Source: an uncultured Devosia sp.
GTDB lineage: Bacteria; Pseudomonadota; Alphaproteobacteria; Rhizobiales; Devosiaceae
Reading direction: 5' to 3'
NCBI RefSeq assembly: GCF_946479885.1
Contig: NZ_CAMLHM010000002.1
Location: forward strand, 186,001 to 250,000
DNA length: 64,000 nucleotides
The notes below the pieces were generated by a model, which had not been told where the DNA came from, made no database searches, and saw only the letters and a program-made list of their open reading frames with translations. Shown piece by piece: positions 17,575-27,300 of this stretch. The number at the start of each line of letters is the position of its first letter. Position 1 is the stretch's first letter. Made by a program: the position numbers and the translations under genes.

Positions 17575-17669
17575 TGCCCGGGGACTCCGCAGAGGCTAAC
17601 GCTCGTTCCGATTATGAGCGGCACATCCTAGGAATTGGTTAGCGGAGTGCTGGCGTTTCGGTCGCCAAA

Positions 17670-18374
17670 CTATGCCGTCGGCTGCTCCAGCGCCGCGGCG
17701 GCTGGCTTGGGCGTCGCAGTCAGGAAGAACATGTCGTTCTCGATCCCGATATTGACCTCCATATCGGTCATGCGAGCGAGCAGGCCCGTATAGAACGGCT
17801 GGATGCCCCGCGCGTCGACGAAGCCCTCTTCCGGCATGCCGGACAAAAGGCCGGCGGAGCCCGATGGTATCAGCGTCTTCTGCCGCTTCTCCGGATCGCT
17901 CCTCGAGGTGAATTCGAACTTCTCGTTGCCCGCATCGCCCAGGATCGATGCGGTGACATTGCCGCCGCGCGGCACCGACATGGCCGCGATCAGCAGCATG
18001 TTCATGAACAGCTTGGCCTTGTGCTTGGGCAACAGGATCAGCGGCACGTTCCATTCGAGATCGGCCTTTTCGATCTCGAACAGGATGCGGGCCACGCGCT
18101 CGCATTCCCGCGTATCGATATCGGTGCCGGAGGTCGAGGAGGCACCATAGGCCAGGCGCGCAAATTCGAGCTTGGCGCGGCTCTGCCGGGCGGCGCTGGC
18201 GATGAGGTCGCGCGCGCCTTCGGCCATATCGGTCTGGTTGGGATCGGCCAGCACTTCGAGCCCGTTGCCGATCGCTCCGATGGGGTTGATCAGGTCATGG
18301 CAGACCCTGGAGCACAGCATGGCCGCCAGATCGGTTGCCTTGAGCTCGATGATGTCCATCCGGGCAGTCTCCAT
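17670..18374 (-). CDS. chpT: Histidine phosphotransferase ChpT
   Basis: 234 aa from the ATG at 18374; an ATG five codons in, with GGAG 9 nt upstream, is an alternative. The frame stays open far upstream through the next gene, but that part is not related. The signature AAMLCSRVCHDLINPIGAIGN places the phospho-accepting His26 in a DHp-like helix, followed by a degenerate GHKL-like domain, the fold of ChpT. ChpT relays phosphate from CckA to CtrA and CpdR. With ctrA 3.6 kb away and eipA next door, the order resembles the ctrA-chpT-eipA neighbourhood I recall from Brucella. Confidence 0.93.
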   Translation of the reverse strand: METARMDIIELKATDLAAMLCSRVCHDLINPIGAIGNGLEVLADPNQTDMAEGARDLIASAARQSRAKLEFARLAYGASSTSGTDIDTRECERVARILFEIEKADLEWNVPLILLPKHKAKLFMNMLLIAAMSVPRGGNVTASILGDAGNEKFEFTSRSDPEKRQKTLIPSGSAGLLSGMPEEGFVDARGIQPFYTGLLARMTDMEVNIGIENDMFFLTATPKPAAAALEQPTA

Positions 18375-18441
18375 AGAATCAGTTTCCCCGACATTAGAGG
18401 GTGATCGACAAAAGTGGACAGACCAAATGCGCCCGCAGGGG

Positions 18442-18942
18442 CTAGTTGATCGAAAGGTCCTTGGACAGCACGGCCCAATTGGCCTCCGCCTCGATCGCCG
18501 CCGTATCGGGCGCCAAAAGGAACGCTTCGCGGTTGGCGGCCGAGTAGAAGAGGTAGAGGCGCTGCTTGAACACCGCGTAGATCGTCGGATTGCTGTCCGA
18601 CACATAGCCCCGCGCCATGCCCATCGTGCCATGGCCGCCGAACTGGGGCGCATAGATTTCGGGGGAGCCCTTGAAGACATCGCGATTGGCCGCGGTGGCG
18701 AAATGCCAGGGCACGTTCTGCCAGATATATTCGAAATCAGCCCGCCCCAGCAGCGGCTCGGGCTCGGTGAAGTAGCTCACCGGGTCCATGCCGTAGATGG
18801 CCACGCCCGTCAGCGGATTGGTGACGATCAGCGTCACCACCGACTGCGCGCGCACCGGCAGGACGGCCTGCCAGGCCATGCCCAATAGCGGCAAAACAAA
18901 GGCGAGCATGGTTAAGATTTGTTTAGAGGTTTGCTTCATCAT
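18442..18942 (-). CDS. Exported YHS-like domain protein
   Basis: 166 aa with the start set at the ATG at 18942; ATGs at 18939, 18960 and 18972 are possible, and none has a strong ribosome-binding site. The N-terminus is a signal sequence or single anchor (KQILTMLAFVLPLLGMAWQA). The mature region reads GVAIYGMDPVSYFTEPEPLLG, then EYIWQNVPWHFATAANRDVFK and YAPQFGGHG, the pattern of exported YHS-type proteins (related to copper/heavy-metal-binding YHS domains). A later FSAANREAFLL-like repeat (YSAANREAFLL) is also present. Probably periplasmic; the ligand is unknown. It is divergent from eipA. Confidence 0.8.
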   Translation of the reverse strand: MMKQTSKQILTMLAFVLPLLGMAWQAVLPVRAQSVVTLIVTNPLTGVAIYGMDPVSYFTEPEPLLGRADFEYIWQNVPWHFATAANRDVFKGSPEIYAPQFGGHGTMGMARGYVSDSNPTIYAVFKQRLYLFYSAANREAFLLAPDTAAIEAEANWAVLSKDLSIN

Positions 18943-19001
18943 CGATCCAATGATCGGCATGTCGGCGAACAAAGTCCGGCCTCAAAACTACGGTCCAAGC
19001 C

Positions 19002-19016
19002 TTAACGACTCCGTAA
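19002..19016 (+). promoter_or_regulatory. CtrA-like box upstream of eipA
   Basis: TTAA-CGACTCC-GTAA matches the CtrA consensus TTAA-N7-TTAA with one mismatch and lies 35 bp before the eipA start. Brucella eipA is known to be under CtrA control, so the position is meaningful; binding here is inferred. Confidence 0.6.
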
Positions 19017-19050
19017 CCGACCGCCTTGCCTTTCGCCCCGGGAGATTTTG

Positions 19051-19620
19051 ATGTTCAAGCGTCTAGCCCTTTTCATTGCCCTCGTGGTTGCCCTGGCGGC
19101 ACCGGTGCCGGCAGCGTTCGCCCAGGGTTCGCTCAGCGACACCTATGCCGGTGAAGACCTGGTCGACAGCGGCAAGCAGTTCTTTGGCTCGGCCAGCCAG
19201 GGTCTTGCCTCGCTGGTGGAGCGCGCGGTGAGCCAGTTCGGCCTGCCCAATGGCTATATCCTGGGCGAGGATGCCGGCGGCGCCCTGTTCGCCGGCGCGC
19301 GTTATGGCGAAGGCGTGCTCTACACCCGCAATGCCGGCGAATATAACGTCTACTGGCAGGGCCCGTCGGTGGGCTTCGACGTGGGCGGCGACGGCTCCAA
19401 GGTCATGATGCTGGTCTATAACCTCAACCAGATCCAGGACGTGCTCGGCCGCTTCGTCGGCGTCGACGGCTCGGCCTATGTGGTGGGCGGCTTCGGCATG
19501 ACGGTCATCAAGCGCTCCAATATCGTGATCGTACCGATCCGCTCCGGCGTCGGCGCCCGCCTCGGCATCAATATCGGCTATCTCAAATTCACCAACGAGC
19601 CGACCTGGAACCCGTTCTGA
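19051..19620 (+). CDS. eipA: Envelope integrity protein EipA (DUF1134)
   Basis: 189 aa from the ATG at 19051, with GGAG 7-10 nt upstream. A 25-residue signal peptide (LFIALVVALAAPVPAAFA) is followed by a DUF1134 domain, recognisable from YAGEDLVDSGKQFFGSASQG, LPNGYILGEDAGGALFAGAR, YGEGVLYTRN and the C-terminal GVGARLGINIGYLKFTNEPT. EipA is a small periplasmic beta-barrel required for cell-envelope integrity in Brucella and is present across Hyphomicrobiales. It lies beside chpT, with a CtrA-like box in its promoter. Confidence 0.92.
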   Translation: MFKRLALFIALVVALAAPVPAAFAQGSLSDTYAGEDLVDSGKQFFGSASQGLASLVERAVSQFGLPNGYILGEDAGGALFAGARYGEGVLYTRNAGEYNVYWQGPSVGFDVGGDGSKVMMLVYNLNQIQDVLGRFVGVDGSAYVVGGFGMTVIKRSNIVIVPIRSGVGARLGINIGYLKFTNEPTWNPF

Positions 19621-19674
19621 CGGCAGGTCTCGGCCGGCTCGCTTAGGCGCCCCACTCCCGCAAGCGGAAAAATG

Positions 19675-19712
19675 GCTGTATTGCTGCTGCCATGGGCGAG
19701 CAGCAATACAGC
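19675..19712. repeat. Perfect 14-bp inverted repeat enclosing a start codon
   Basis: GCTGTATTGCTGCT (19675-19688) and AGCAGCAATACAGC (19699-19712) are exact inverted repeats with a 10-nt loop that contains the ATG at 19692 of the following regulator gene. In DNA it is a good operator; in RNA it would place the start codon in a hairpin loop and bury the ribosome-binding region. Confidence 0.9.
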
Positions 19713-21215
19713 TTTGGTCCGTTCGTACTCCGCCCCGGGCGTGAATTGCTGCGGGACGGCAAAGCCGTTGCTATCGGCCAGCGCGGGCTCACATTGCTGG
19801 AAGCCATGCTCGAAGTGTCCGGTGGCGTCGTATCCAAATCCGATATCATGCGACGGGTCTGGCCCGGCCTCACAGTCGAGGACGGCAATATCACCGTACA
19901 GGTGGCCGCCCTGCGCAAGGAACTCGGCAAGCGCGACGACAACCGGGACTGGATCGTCACCGTTCCCCGCATCGGCTATCGCCTGGATCTGGACGACGCA
20001 CCCGCCACGGCCCCGCCAACGGATGGCGGCAGGCCGTCGCTGGCCGTGCTGCCCTTCATCAACCTCAGCGGTGACCAGACGCGCGACTACTTTGCCGACG
20101 GCCTGGTCGAGGACCTGATTACCGCCTTCAGCCGGTTCAAGACCTTTTCGGTGGTCTCGCGCAATTCGAGCTTCGTCTACAAGGGCCGACCGGTCGATGT
20201 ACGCCAGGTCGCCCAGGACCTGGGCGTACGATACCTGCTGGAGGGGAGTGTCCGGCTGGCGGGTGAGCGGGTGCGCGTGACCGCCCAGCTCGTCGATGCC
20301 TCAGCCGGCACGCATCTGTGGGCCGCCAGCGTCGATGGCGAACTCGGCCAGATTTTTGAATTCCAGGATCGGGTGACCGAGGCGGTGGTTGGCCTGGCTG
20401 AACCTCAGCTTCGCCGCGCCGAGATCGAGCGCTCGCGTCGCCGCTGGCCGGACAATCCGCAGGCTTATGACCATTTCCTGCGTGCCCTGCCCCATTTCTA
20501 TTCCCGCGACCCCGATGGCTATGACGTGGCCCGTGGCCACCTCGAACGGGCCATCGCCCTGCAGCCGGATTACGCCCTGGCGCTGGCCTACGCGTCCTGG
20601 GCCTATGCGCGGCGCAGCACGGTATCGCTGACCTACCTTTCGCCGGACGAGGCGGCGCGCTGTCTGGAACTGGCGCGCGCGGCCCTGCATTTCGGTGATG
20701 ACGATCCCATGGTCCTGGCGGTGAGCGGCCATTCGCTGCTGGCCATTGGCAGCATGAGGGCTGAAGGACTGGCGACCGTGCGCCGGGCGCAGCAGGCCAA
20801 CCCGCACAACGTGGCCGTGCTGGTGCTGGCGGGCATCTGCAACATGCTGGTCGGTGATCTGGACGAAGGCGAGGCCTGCTATCGCCGCGCCTACCAGCTC
20901 AGTCCGGGTGCGCCCGAGGCCTATGAGAGCCTGGCCGGCATCGGCTTCTGCCGCTTCCTCAAGCGGGATTTCGCCGGCGCGATCGAGTGGCTGGAACAGT
21001 CCCGCGCCACCCTGGTGGATTGGCCACCCACCTATTGGATGCTGACGGCCGCCTACGCCCACCTCGGTCGCCTAGACGAGGCCAGGGCGGCCCTGCATCG
21101 TCTGCTGGAAATCGCCCCAAAAACCAGCTTGGCCGGACTTGAGGTGATTGCCGTGCGGTCGGACGAACGCTTCGCCGTGTTGACCGATGGACTGGCCTTG
21201 GCCGGGTTGCAGTGA
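19692..21215 (+). CDS. Winged-helix regulator with TolB-like and TPR domains (CadC/adenylate-cyclase-like architecture)
   Basis: 507 aa in three parts. Residues ~5-105 are an OmpR-type winged helix (YSFGPFVLRPGRELLRDGKA, VVSKSDIMRRVWPGLTVEDG, TVQVAALRKELG, RIGYRL). Residues ~115-235 resemble the TolB N-terminal/FlgO-like domain (SLAVLPFINLSGDQTRDYFA, DGLVEDLITAFSRF, VRYLLEGSVRLAGERVRVTA). Residues ~260-500 are tetratricopeptide-like repeats. This architecture is common in Rhizobiales, often annotated as adenylate-cyclase-like, though there is no cyclase domain. There is no membrane segment, so it is probably a cytoplasmic regulator. The start codon lies inside the inverted repeat at 19675-19712, which suggests autoregulation. 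Confidence 0.87.
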   Translation: MGEQQYSFGPFVLRPGRELLRDGKAVAIGQRGLTLLEAMLEVSGGVVSKSDIMRRVWPGLTVEDGNITVQVAALRKELGKRDDNRDWIVTVPRIGYRLDLDDAPATAPPTDGGRPSLAVLPFINLSGDQTRDYFADGLVEDLITAFSRFKTFSVVSRNSSFVYKGRPVDVRQVAQDLGVRYLLEGSVRLAGERVRVTAQLVDASAGTHLWAASVDGELGQIFEFQDRVTEAVVGLAEPQLRRAEIERSRRRWPDNPQAYDHFLRALPHFYSRDPDGYDVARGHLERAIALQPDYALALAYASWAYARRSTVSLTYLSPDEAARCLELARAALHFGDDDPMVLAVSGHSLLAIGSMRAEGLATVRRAQQANPHNVAVLVLAGICNMLVGDLDEGEACYRRAYQLSPGAPEAYESLAGIGFCRFLKRDFAGAIEWLEQSRATLVDWPPTYWMLTAAYAHLGRLDEARAALHRLLEIAPKTSLAGLEVIAVRSDERFAVLTDGLALAGLQ

Positions 21216-21326
21216 CGAGAACTTGCGCGTTTTTTGCAACTTTTAGGATCGGCTAAAGGACGGCGCCGGGGCATGCGGCGCACTCTCTCCTCACCGCGCC
21301 AACAGGGCGCATCGGAGGAGTTTGAA

Positions 21327-21524
21327 ATGGATATCAGCACTGTCCTGCTCACCCAAGCGATCGCCAGGGCCGCGGCTCAACCCAATTGGCAAGGGGACGA
21401 AGAAAGCTATTATGCGCGGATGACCTTCCATGGGCCGGGTGTCGGTCACCTGCTGCAGGGTCTCGTCCGCATCGGTTTTGCCGTAGCGACGGCGGTCGCT
21501 CACCGCCGCCACGCCCCGGCCTGA
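21327..21524 (+). CDS. Small protein of unknown function
   Basis: 65 aa from the ATG at 21327 with GGAGGAG 6-12 nt upstream, one of the best ribosome-binding sites in the window. The frame is open from 21234 but that region is not protein-like. The sequence has a hydrophobic C-terminal stretch (GHLLQGLVRIGFAVATAVAH) and ends in basic residues. No family recognised. It precedes the sulfotransferase gene by 12 bp and is probably co-transcribed with it. Confidence 0.55.
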   Translation: MDISTVLLTQAIARAAAQPNWQGDEESYYARMTFHGPGVGHLLQGLVRIGFAVATAVAHRRHAPA

Positions 21525-21536
21525 AGGAGCCCCACA

Positions 21537-22160
21537 ATGGCACTGGACATCATCGGCGCCGGCTTCGGACGCACCGGCACAAGCTCGCTCAAGATTGCGC
21601 TCGAACATCTCGGCTTTGGTCCCACCCATCACATGTTCGAAGTACGCGACCATCCCCATCTCCTGCCGCCATGGCAGGCCGCGGCCCGCGGCGAGGCCAT
21701 CGACTGGGACGCGGCCTTTGCCGGCTACCGCTCGCAGGTGGATTGGCCTGGCGCCCGCTTCTGGCGCGAGCTGGCGGACTATTACCCAACAGCCAAGGTG
21801 ATCCTCACCGTGCGCGACCCCGACCAATGGTTCGACAGCGTCCAGGCCACCATCGCTCCCTTCATCGCCGGGCGCGGCCAGCATCGCGCCGACCATCCCA
21901 ACGCCATCGCCAGCATGGGATACGACCTGGTGGTCAAGCCCCTCTTCGATGACCGGCTGAACGAGCGGGCGCATGCGACAGGCGTGTTCAAGGATCATAT
22001 CGCCACCGTGCAGGCCACCATCCCCCCATCGCGCCTCCTGACGCTGGATGTGCGCGAGGGCTGGGGCCCGCTCTGTGCCTTCCTCGACTGCCCGGTGCCG
22101 GATATCACCTTCCCCCGGCTGAACTCCTCGCGGCAGTTCGTCGACGAGGAATGGGCCTGA
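21537..22160 (+). CDS. Sulfotransferase-family protein
   Basis: 207 aa. The N-terminal GAGFGRTGTSSLKIALEHLG is the PAPS 5'-phosphosulfate loop, and VILTVRDPDQWFDSVQATI carries the Arg and Ser of the 3'-phosphate-binding motif. Size and sequence fit the Sulfotransfer_4 (NAD-dependent-epimerase-associated sulfotransferase) family found in bacteria and eukaryotes. It presumably transfers sulfate from PAPS to an unknown acceptor; no sulfate-activation genes are nearby. An AGGAG lies 7-11 nt before the ATG. Confidence 0.88.
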   Translation: MALDIIGAGFGRTGTSSLKIALEHLGFGPTHHMFEVRDHPHLLPPWQAAARGEAIDWDAAFAGYRSQVDWPGARFWRELADYYPTAKVILTVRDPDQWFDSVQATIAPFIAGRGQHRADHPNAIASMGYDLVVKPLFDDRLNERAHATGVFKDHIATVQATIPPSRLLTLDVREGWGPLCAFLDCPVPDITFPRLNSSRQFVDEEWA

Positions 22161-22284
22161 CCTGACCCTTTCTTGCTCGCCGCCGGCATTGGCGGCGCAG
22201 GCAAGGCCCGATCGACCCCACAGGGTTGCCTCGCGGCGGCCCTGTGTTACTTTGCAGGCCTCCAAACGGGGAAAGGACCGACCG

Positions 22285-22389
22285 ATGGCAGCCTTCAGTT
22301 CATCAAGAAACACCTTCCGAAATCTTGAGAAACTGATGGTCCATGCGAACCTTGAACCTGGGGATTCTTGCCCATGTCGACGCGGGTAA
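22285..22389 (+). CDS. Possible 34-aa leader peptide of the ribosomal-protection gene
   Basis: A short frame starts at the ATG at 22285 with a strong purine-rich ribosome-binding site (GGGGAAAGGA) 8-17 nt upstream, while the following GTPase gene has a weak one. It ends at 22389, 47 bp inside that gene in a different frame. Residues include SSSRNTFRNLEKLMVHANLE and a C-terminal CPCRRG. tetM-type genes are known to be controlled by a leader peptide, so a regulatory role is plausible; it could also be a coincidence of upstream sequence. Confidence 0.4.
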   Translation: MAAFSSSRNTFRNLEKLMVHANLEPGDSCPCRRG

Positions 22390-24319
22390 GACAAGTCTGA
22401 CCGAACGGCTGCTGTTTGCGGCCGGGGTCATTGCCAAAGTCGGCAGCGTCGACAGCGGCAGCACACAAACCGATACTCTGGCCCTCGAGCGCCAGCGCGG
22501 CATAACGATCAAGGCCGCGGTCGTGTCGTTCCCGATCGGCGACGTTACCGTCAACCTGATCGATACGCCGGGACATCCCGACTTCATCGCCGAAGTTGAA
22601 CGCACGCTGGGCGTGCTCGACGGCGCGATCCTCGTCGTCTCGGCCGTCGAGGGCGTGCAGGCGCAGACCCGCGTGCTGATGCGAGCGCTGCAACGGCTGG
22701 GCATCCCGACACTGATCTTCGTCAACAAGATCGATCGGGCCGGCGCCGACATCGGCGCAGTGCTCGCCGCGATCGCCAGCCGTCTGACGCCGGACATCGT
22801 GCCGATGGGACAAGCTGTGGACACCGGCAGCAAGGCTGCCCGCTTCGTGCCAGCCGATTTCACCACCCCCGACAGTCAGGCGCTCCTGCTCGACATGCTG
22901 GCCGAACGGGACGATGCACTGCTGGCCGACTATCTGGGCAACCCGCGGACCATAGTGCCGGAGCGCCTGGAGGCCGCCTTGCAGACCCAGAGCCAGGCCG
23001 GTCTGCTGCATCCGGTCTTCTTCGGCTCGGCCATTGCAGGCGCCGGCATCGAGCCGCTGCTGGCGGCCATTCCCCGCCTGCTGCCCGCCCTGGCCGGCGA
23101 CGACGACGCGCCGGTTTCGGGCGTGGTCTTCAAGATTGACCGCGGTTGGGCGGGCGACAAGCTGGCCTATGTGAGGCTCTTCTCGGGCCGGCTGGCCGTG
23201 CGCGACCAGGTGACCTGCGCCGGAAAGGGTGCGGTGGTCACGGCCATCCAGCTGTTCGACCGGGGCAAGGCGCATGCCGCCGATCAACTCACCGCCGGCC
23301 GCGTTGCCCGGATTTCGGGCCTCGCCGATGCGCGGATCGGCGACATTGTCGGTGTGGCGCCGCCGCGCGCGGTTGCGCATCACTTCGCGCCGCCAACACT
23401 CGAGACCCAGGTCGTGGCATCCCGCCACGGGGACCGCGCCGCGCTCTGGCAGGCCCTGGCCCAACTGGCCGAGCAGGACCCGCTGATCAACCTGCGCAAG
23501 AATGACGAGGAACAGCAGATATTCGTCTCGCTCTATGGCGAGGTGCAGAAGGAGGTCATCCAGCAGACCCTGCTCGATGACTTTGGCCTGGCCATCCAGT
23601 TCCGGGAATCGACGATCATCTGCGTCGAGCGGCCGGCGGCAAGCGGCCATGCGGTCGAGTTCCTGTTCAAGCAGCCAAACCCCTTCCTGGCGACCGTGGG
23701 CCTCCGCGTCGATCCGATGCCACCAGGCTCGGGCGTCAGCTTTGCCCTCGAAGTCGATCCGGGCGAAATGCCGGCGGCCTTTTATCGCGGGGTGGAAGAG
23801 GCCGTCCACGAGACGCTGCACCAGGGCATGCATGGCTGGCAGGTGATCGATTGCCACATCGCCATGACCGAGGTGAAGCACATGTCCCCGGTGAGCACGG
23901 CGGGCGACTTCCGGCAGTTGACGCCGCTGGTGCTGGCCGAGGCATTGCGCCAGGGCGGCACGCTGGTCTGTGAGCCGATCCAGCACTTCGAGCTCGAACT
24001 GCCGGCCGACGCCCTGGGGCCCATGCTGCAACTGCTGGGCCGAGCCGGCGCGACGATCGAAACGACCACGATCAATGGTGCAACGGCCCGGCTGGAGGGC
24101 GAAATCCGTGCGGCCTGCATGCAGCAGGTGCAGCAGCAACTGCCGGGTCTCACCGGTGGGGAAGGCGCGCTGGGCGCCACCTTCGCCCACTACCGCCCGG
24201 TGCAGGGCGATATCCGCAGCCGGCCGCGATCGGGACCCAACCCGTTCACCCGGCGTGAATACCTGCACCGGGTGCGGCGCAAGCTGGCCGTCTCGACGGC
24301 CGACGAAGCCGAGCCCTGA
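22343..24319 (+). CDS. TetM/OtrA-like ribosomal-protection GTPase (EF-G paralogue)
   Basis: 658 aa, close to the ~640 aa of Tet(M)/Tet(O)/Otr(A). The GTPase motifs are intact: AHVDAGKT at 10-17, RGITI near 54, DTPGH near 75, NKID near 129. Domain IV contains HMSPVSTAGDFRQLTPLVLA near 513, which matches the SPVST-ADFR loop that ribosomal-protection proteins insert into the tetracycline site. EF-G itself lacks that loop. It probably removes tetracyclines or similar molecules from the ribosome, although chromosomal homologues may have another role. The start at 22343 gives the canonical N-terminus LNLGILAHVDAGKT. Confidence 0.88.
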   Translation: MRTLNLGILAHVDAGKTSLTERLLFAAGVIAKVGSVDSGSTQTDTLALERQRGITIKAAVVSFPIGDVTVNLIDTPGHPDFIAEVERTLGVLDGAILVVSAVEGVQAQTRVLMRALQRLGIPTLIFVNKIDRAGADIGAVLAAIASRLTPDIVPMGQAVDTGSKAARFVPADFTTPDSQALLLDMLAERDDALLADYLGNPRTIVPERLEAALQTQSQAGLLHPVFFGSAIAGAGIEPLLAAIPRLLPALAGDDDAPVSGVVFKIDRGWAGDKLAYVRLFSGRLAVRDQVTCAGKGAVVTAIQLFDRGKAHAADQLTAGRVARISGLADARIGDIVGVAPPRAVAHHFAPPTLETQVVASRHGDRAALWQALAQLAEQDPLINLRKNDEEQQIFVSLYGEVQKEVIQQTLLDDFGLAIQFRESTIICVERPAASGHAVEFLFKQPNPFLATVGLRVDPMPPGSGVSFALEVDPGEMPAAFYRGVEEAVHETLHQGMHGWQVIDCHIAMTEVKHMSPVSTAGDFRQLTPLVLAEALRQGGTLVCEPIQHFELELPADALGPMLQLLGRAGATIETTTINGATARLEGEIRAACMQQVQQQLPGLTGGEGALGATFAHYRPVQGDIRSRPRSGPNPFTRREYLHRVRRKLAVSTADEAEP

Positions 24320-24382
24320 CCTCCGGGCGCGGCTGTATTTTGCTCCGGCGCGGGTGTAATCTCGCGCCGAGGAGACAGGTCC

Positions 24383-27300
24383 ATGCGACGCGGGGTACTC
24401 GCCACAGCCGCTCTGGTGGCAACGGCCCTCGCCGCTGCGGGAAGCGCCTTTGGCTTTTCCGGCGAAGACCTGATCGATGGCAATCCCTGGCACCACGAGG
24501 ACATTGCGCGACGTGCCCTGCTCGGGGGCGAACCGCGCTACGAGGGCGCCGGATTTTCCGCCCAGGCCGCCGACTCCATCGCCTGGCATGCCGACTATGT
24601 CGACAGCTACGCCTATAATCCGCTGTGGTGGCTCAATGGCGGCGATGGACGGCTGGATGCCGTGCTGGTTGGACGACCGGAGCTGGCCAAGCTGCATTTC
24701 GACGATGTGTTCTCGACATCGGGCGTTCTGGGCACCTGGGAGCGCTACGCCGCCGGCACCCTGATCGGGCTCTATTGGGCTTCCATGCGCGACGGCCCGG
24801 GCGACCTGACCGCCGGGCAGAACGTGCTGGGCGCATCGCTCCACGCCGTGCAGGATTTCTATTCGCATTCGAACTGGATCGACGGCGTCGACCGCCGCTG
24901 CCAGACCTTCCTGCAGACCGAGCCGGAAGCGCGGGCTGCGCTGTCGCTGTATTCCGGCGCCTATGAAATGGGCGAAGCCGGCGCGCCCGCCAATCACGGC
25001 AAGTTCTCGCTATCCTGCAGCCTGCTGCGCGGGCGGGCCTTCGATACGGGCCTGGGGCCGCTCTGCTCAGGCCTGTCGCCGCTGCAGAACCTGCCGAGCT
25101 GCGAAACCTTTCGCGCCTGTTCGGCGGCAGAGGGCATAACCTTCAGCGTCGACGAGCGACAGAACGGCACCCTGCTCTATCTCGACCCGCCGGGCATGGC
25201 ATTGGATTCGACCTGGATGGCGCGCGTTCAGGCCAAGAACCGCGGCCTGCTCGATGCCGATGGCAACTTCCTCGATGGCCTCGACGGCCACCATTTCCGC
25301 CAGTCGCAATGCCAGGTCATCCTGCGCGCCGAGCGCGGCGAGGTCTGTTCAGCCAATGCCGACATGCTGTTCGCCGGCGCCAAGGACCTCGCCATCCGCG
25401 CCAGCACCGAATGGGTGCAATATCTCGAAGCCGCCATGACGGCGATGGGGCCACGCCAGGCGGCATTCTGGAACCGCATCAAGTCCGAGGGCGAGAACGA
25501 GGAAATCCGCACCCGCGGCTTCGAGGACCTGTCCAGGCTCCCCTATCTGATCCTCTCGGCCGGCGCCTATCCCGAGGGCAATGCCTTCGTGCCGGGGCGC
25601 GACCAGGCGCCGGCCTCATCGGGCTGGTTCCTGCGGCTTGAAATCGAGACCGACGATTCCATCGGCTCGGGCACCGATGCCGACATTTACGCCGAGGTGC
25701 ATTTCGGCGAGACCCAAAGCAAGCACCTGCTCGACCGGCGTGTCGGTCATGGGCCGATCACCGGCTATGACGACTTCGAGGAAGGCGATCACGACGCCTA
25801 TATGATAGGCCCCTTCGCCGAGCAGCCGACCGGGCTTGCCTTGCTCAACGAGGCGGGTGGGGGCGCCGAGATCGCCTCCGGCGCCTGGGCGGAATTCACC
25901 CAGACCCTCGATAGCGTGCTGACCAGCGGCCGGCAGACGCTGATCGCCCTGCTGGCCGGCAATGCCGACTATGTCGGCACGGCCCGCGCCCATCTCGATC
26001 ACCCGACCGTAACAGCCCTCCTGGCTACCGCCGGCTTCAGCGATGGCAGCCTCGATGTCGATGGCGGCGACCAGGGCCACTTCCGTTTCGACTACCGCCT
26101 GCGGCCGATGGCCCATTTGCTGACGGAGGAGGAGAAAGCCGATGGCTGGCTGTCTTTCGAAGTGCAGGTGCGACGGATGGAGAGCCTCAATGAAAGCACG
26201 CTCGATCGCTTCTCGAGTGCCGACGAGCCCTTCATCCTGTTCCTCGCCAGCCCGCTCAATGGCCGCGCCGATCCCGTCTCGGCCTATCTCGGCGAGCCCA
26301 TCGCCGATTTCGACCAGGGTGAAACGCACACCTTTCCGCGCCGCACCGGCAGCGCCAGCATCATCAAGATTCCGCCCAATGGCGGCGTGGTGCTGAGCGT
26401 CCAGGTCTTTGAATCCGACAGCGAAACTGCTGATGACCGCGAGACGTTGCGTCGCCTGTTCGAAAGCGGTCTCAAGCAATCCGAACTGGAGGCCGATGCC
26501 CGCTTCATCGGCGAGATCGGCCGCGTCATCGCGCCGGACTGGACTGTCGCCAAGCTCGATGTCTTCGCCTTCCAGCGTTCCGCCGCGCCCATGGCCGGCA
26601 CGGTGCTGTCGCAGCGGGACCTGCCCCTGATCGACGGCAATTCGAGCAGCCAGCTCATGCCGCTCGATTTCGCCCAGGTGCGCAGCCTCGGTAGCGCTGA
26701 TGGCAGCATCGGTGCTTTCACGGCAGAGCCGCTCAAGGCCGACGTGCTGGATGGGCCCTGGCATGCCAGCGGCTATGGCTGCAGCGAACGGGTCGAGCGG
26801 CAGCGCATCGATATCCTGGTCGAGGGCGAGGCTCTCACCGCCACCAAGACGCTGGGCGACCCGTGCCTGCCCGATGGCGGGCTGACCTGGGCCGGTACCT
26901 TTGCCGATGGCCAGGTGACCGCCATCCTGCAACCGGGCGTCGAGCCCGACCCGGCTCTGGCCTTTCCACCCGAGCCCCGCCCTGATGTGCGCGATCCGGC
27001 CCTCGACCCCAATCTGCCGCTCGAAGGCAACTGGATGATCGACTGGCAGGGCGAATCCGAGGAAACGCCCGGCTATGCCGTGCTGAGCAAGGGCGGCACA
27101 TGGAGCTGCATCGACGATCCCGAAGGCGGTTGCTGGTATCGCTTCACCCGCGACCCGGCGGCCGAATGGCGCCTCGGCTTCTGGGCCGAGGATGGCGGCA
27201 ATTCCGCCAGCGTCGAGATGACGGGCCTGGGCCAGTTCATCTCGCGCTATGGCTATGGCCATCTCGGCTATAGCGGCGGCGTGTCAACGGTCGGGGGCGG

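Noticed and set aside
22295..24997. A 900-codon open frame on the minus strand
   Set aside because: It is the shadow of the GTPase gene in high-GC DNA; the plus-strand product has all GTPase motifs and the minus product is His/Arg/Gly-rich without known motifs.
25616..27262. A 548-codon open frame on the minus strand
   Set aside because: Shadow of the large exported protein; its composition is unlike a real protein and it has no ribosome-binding site.
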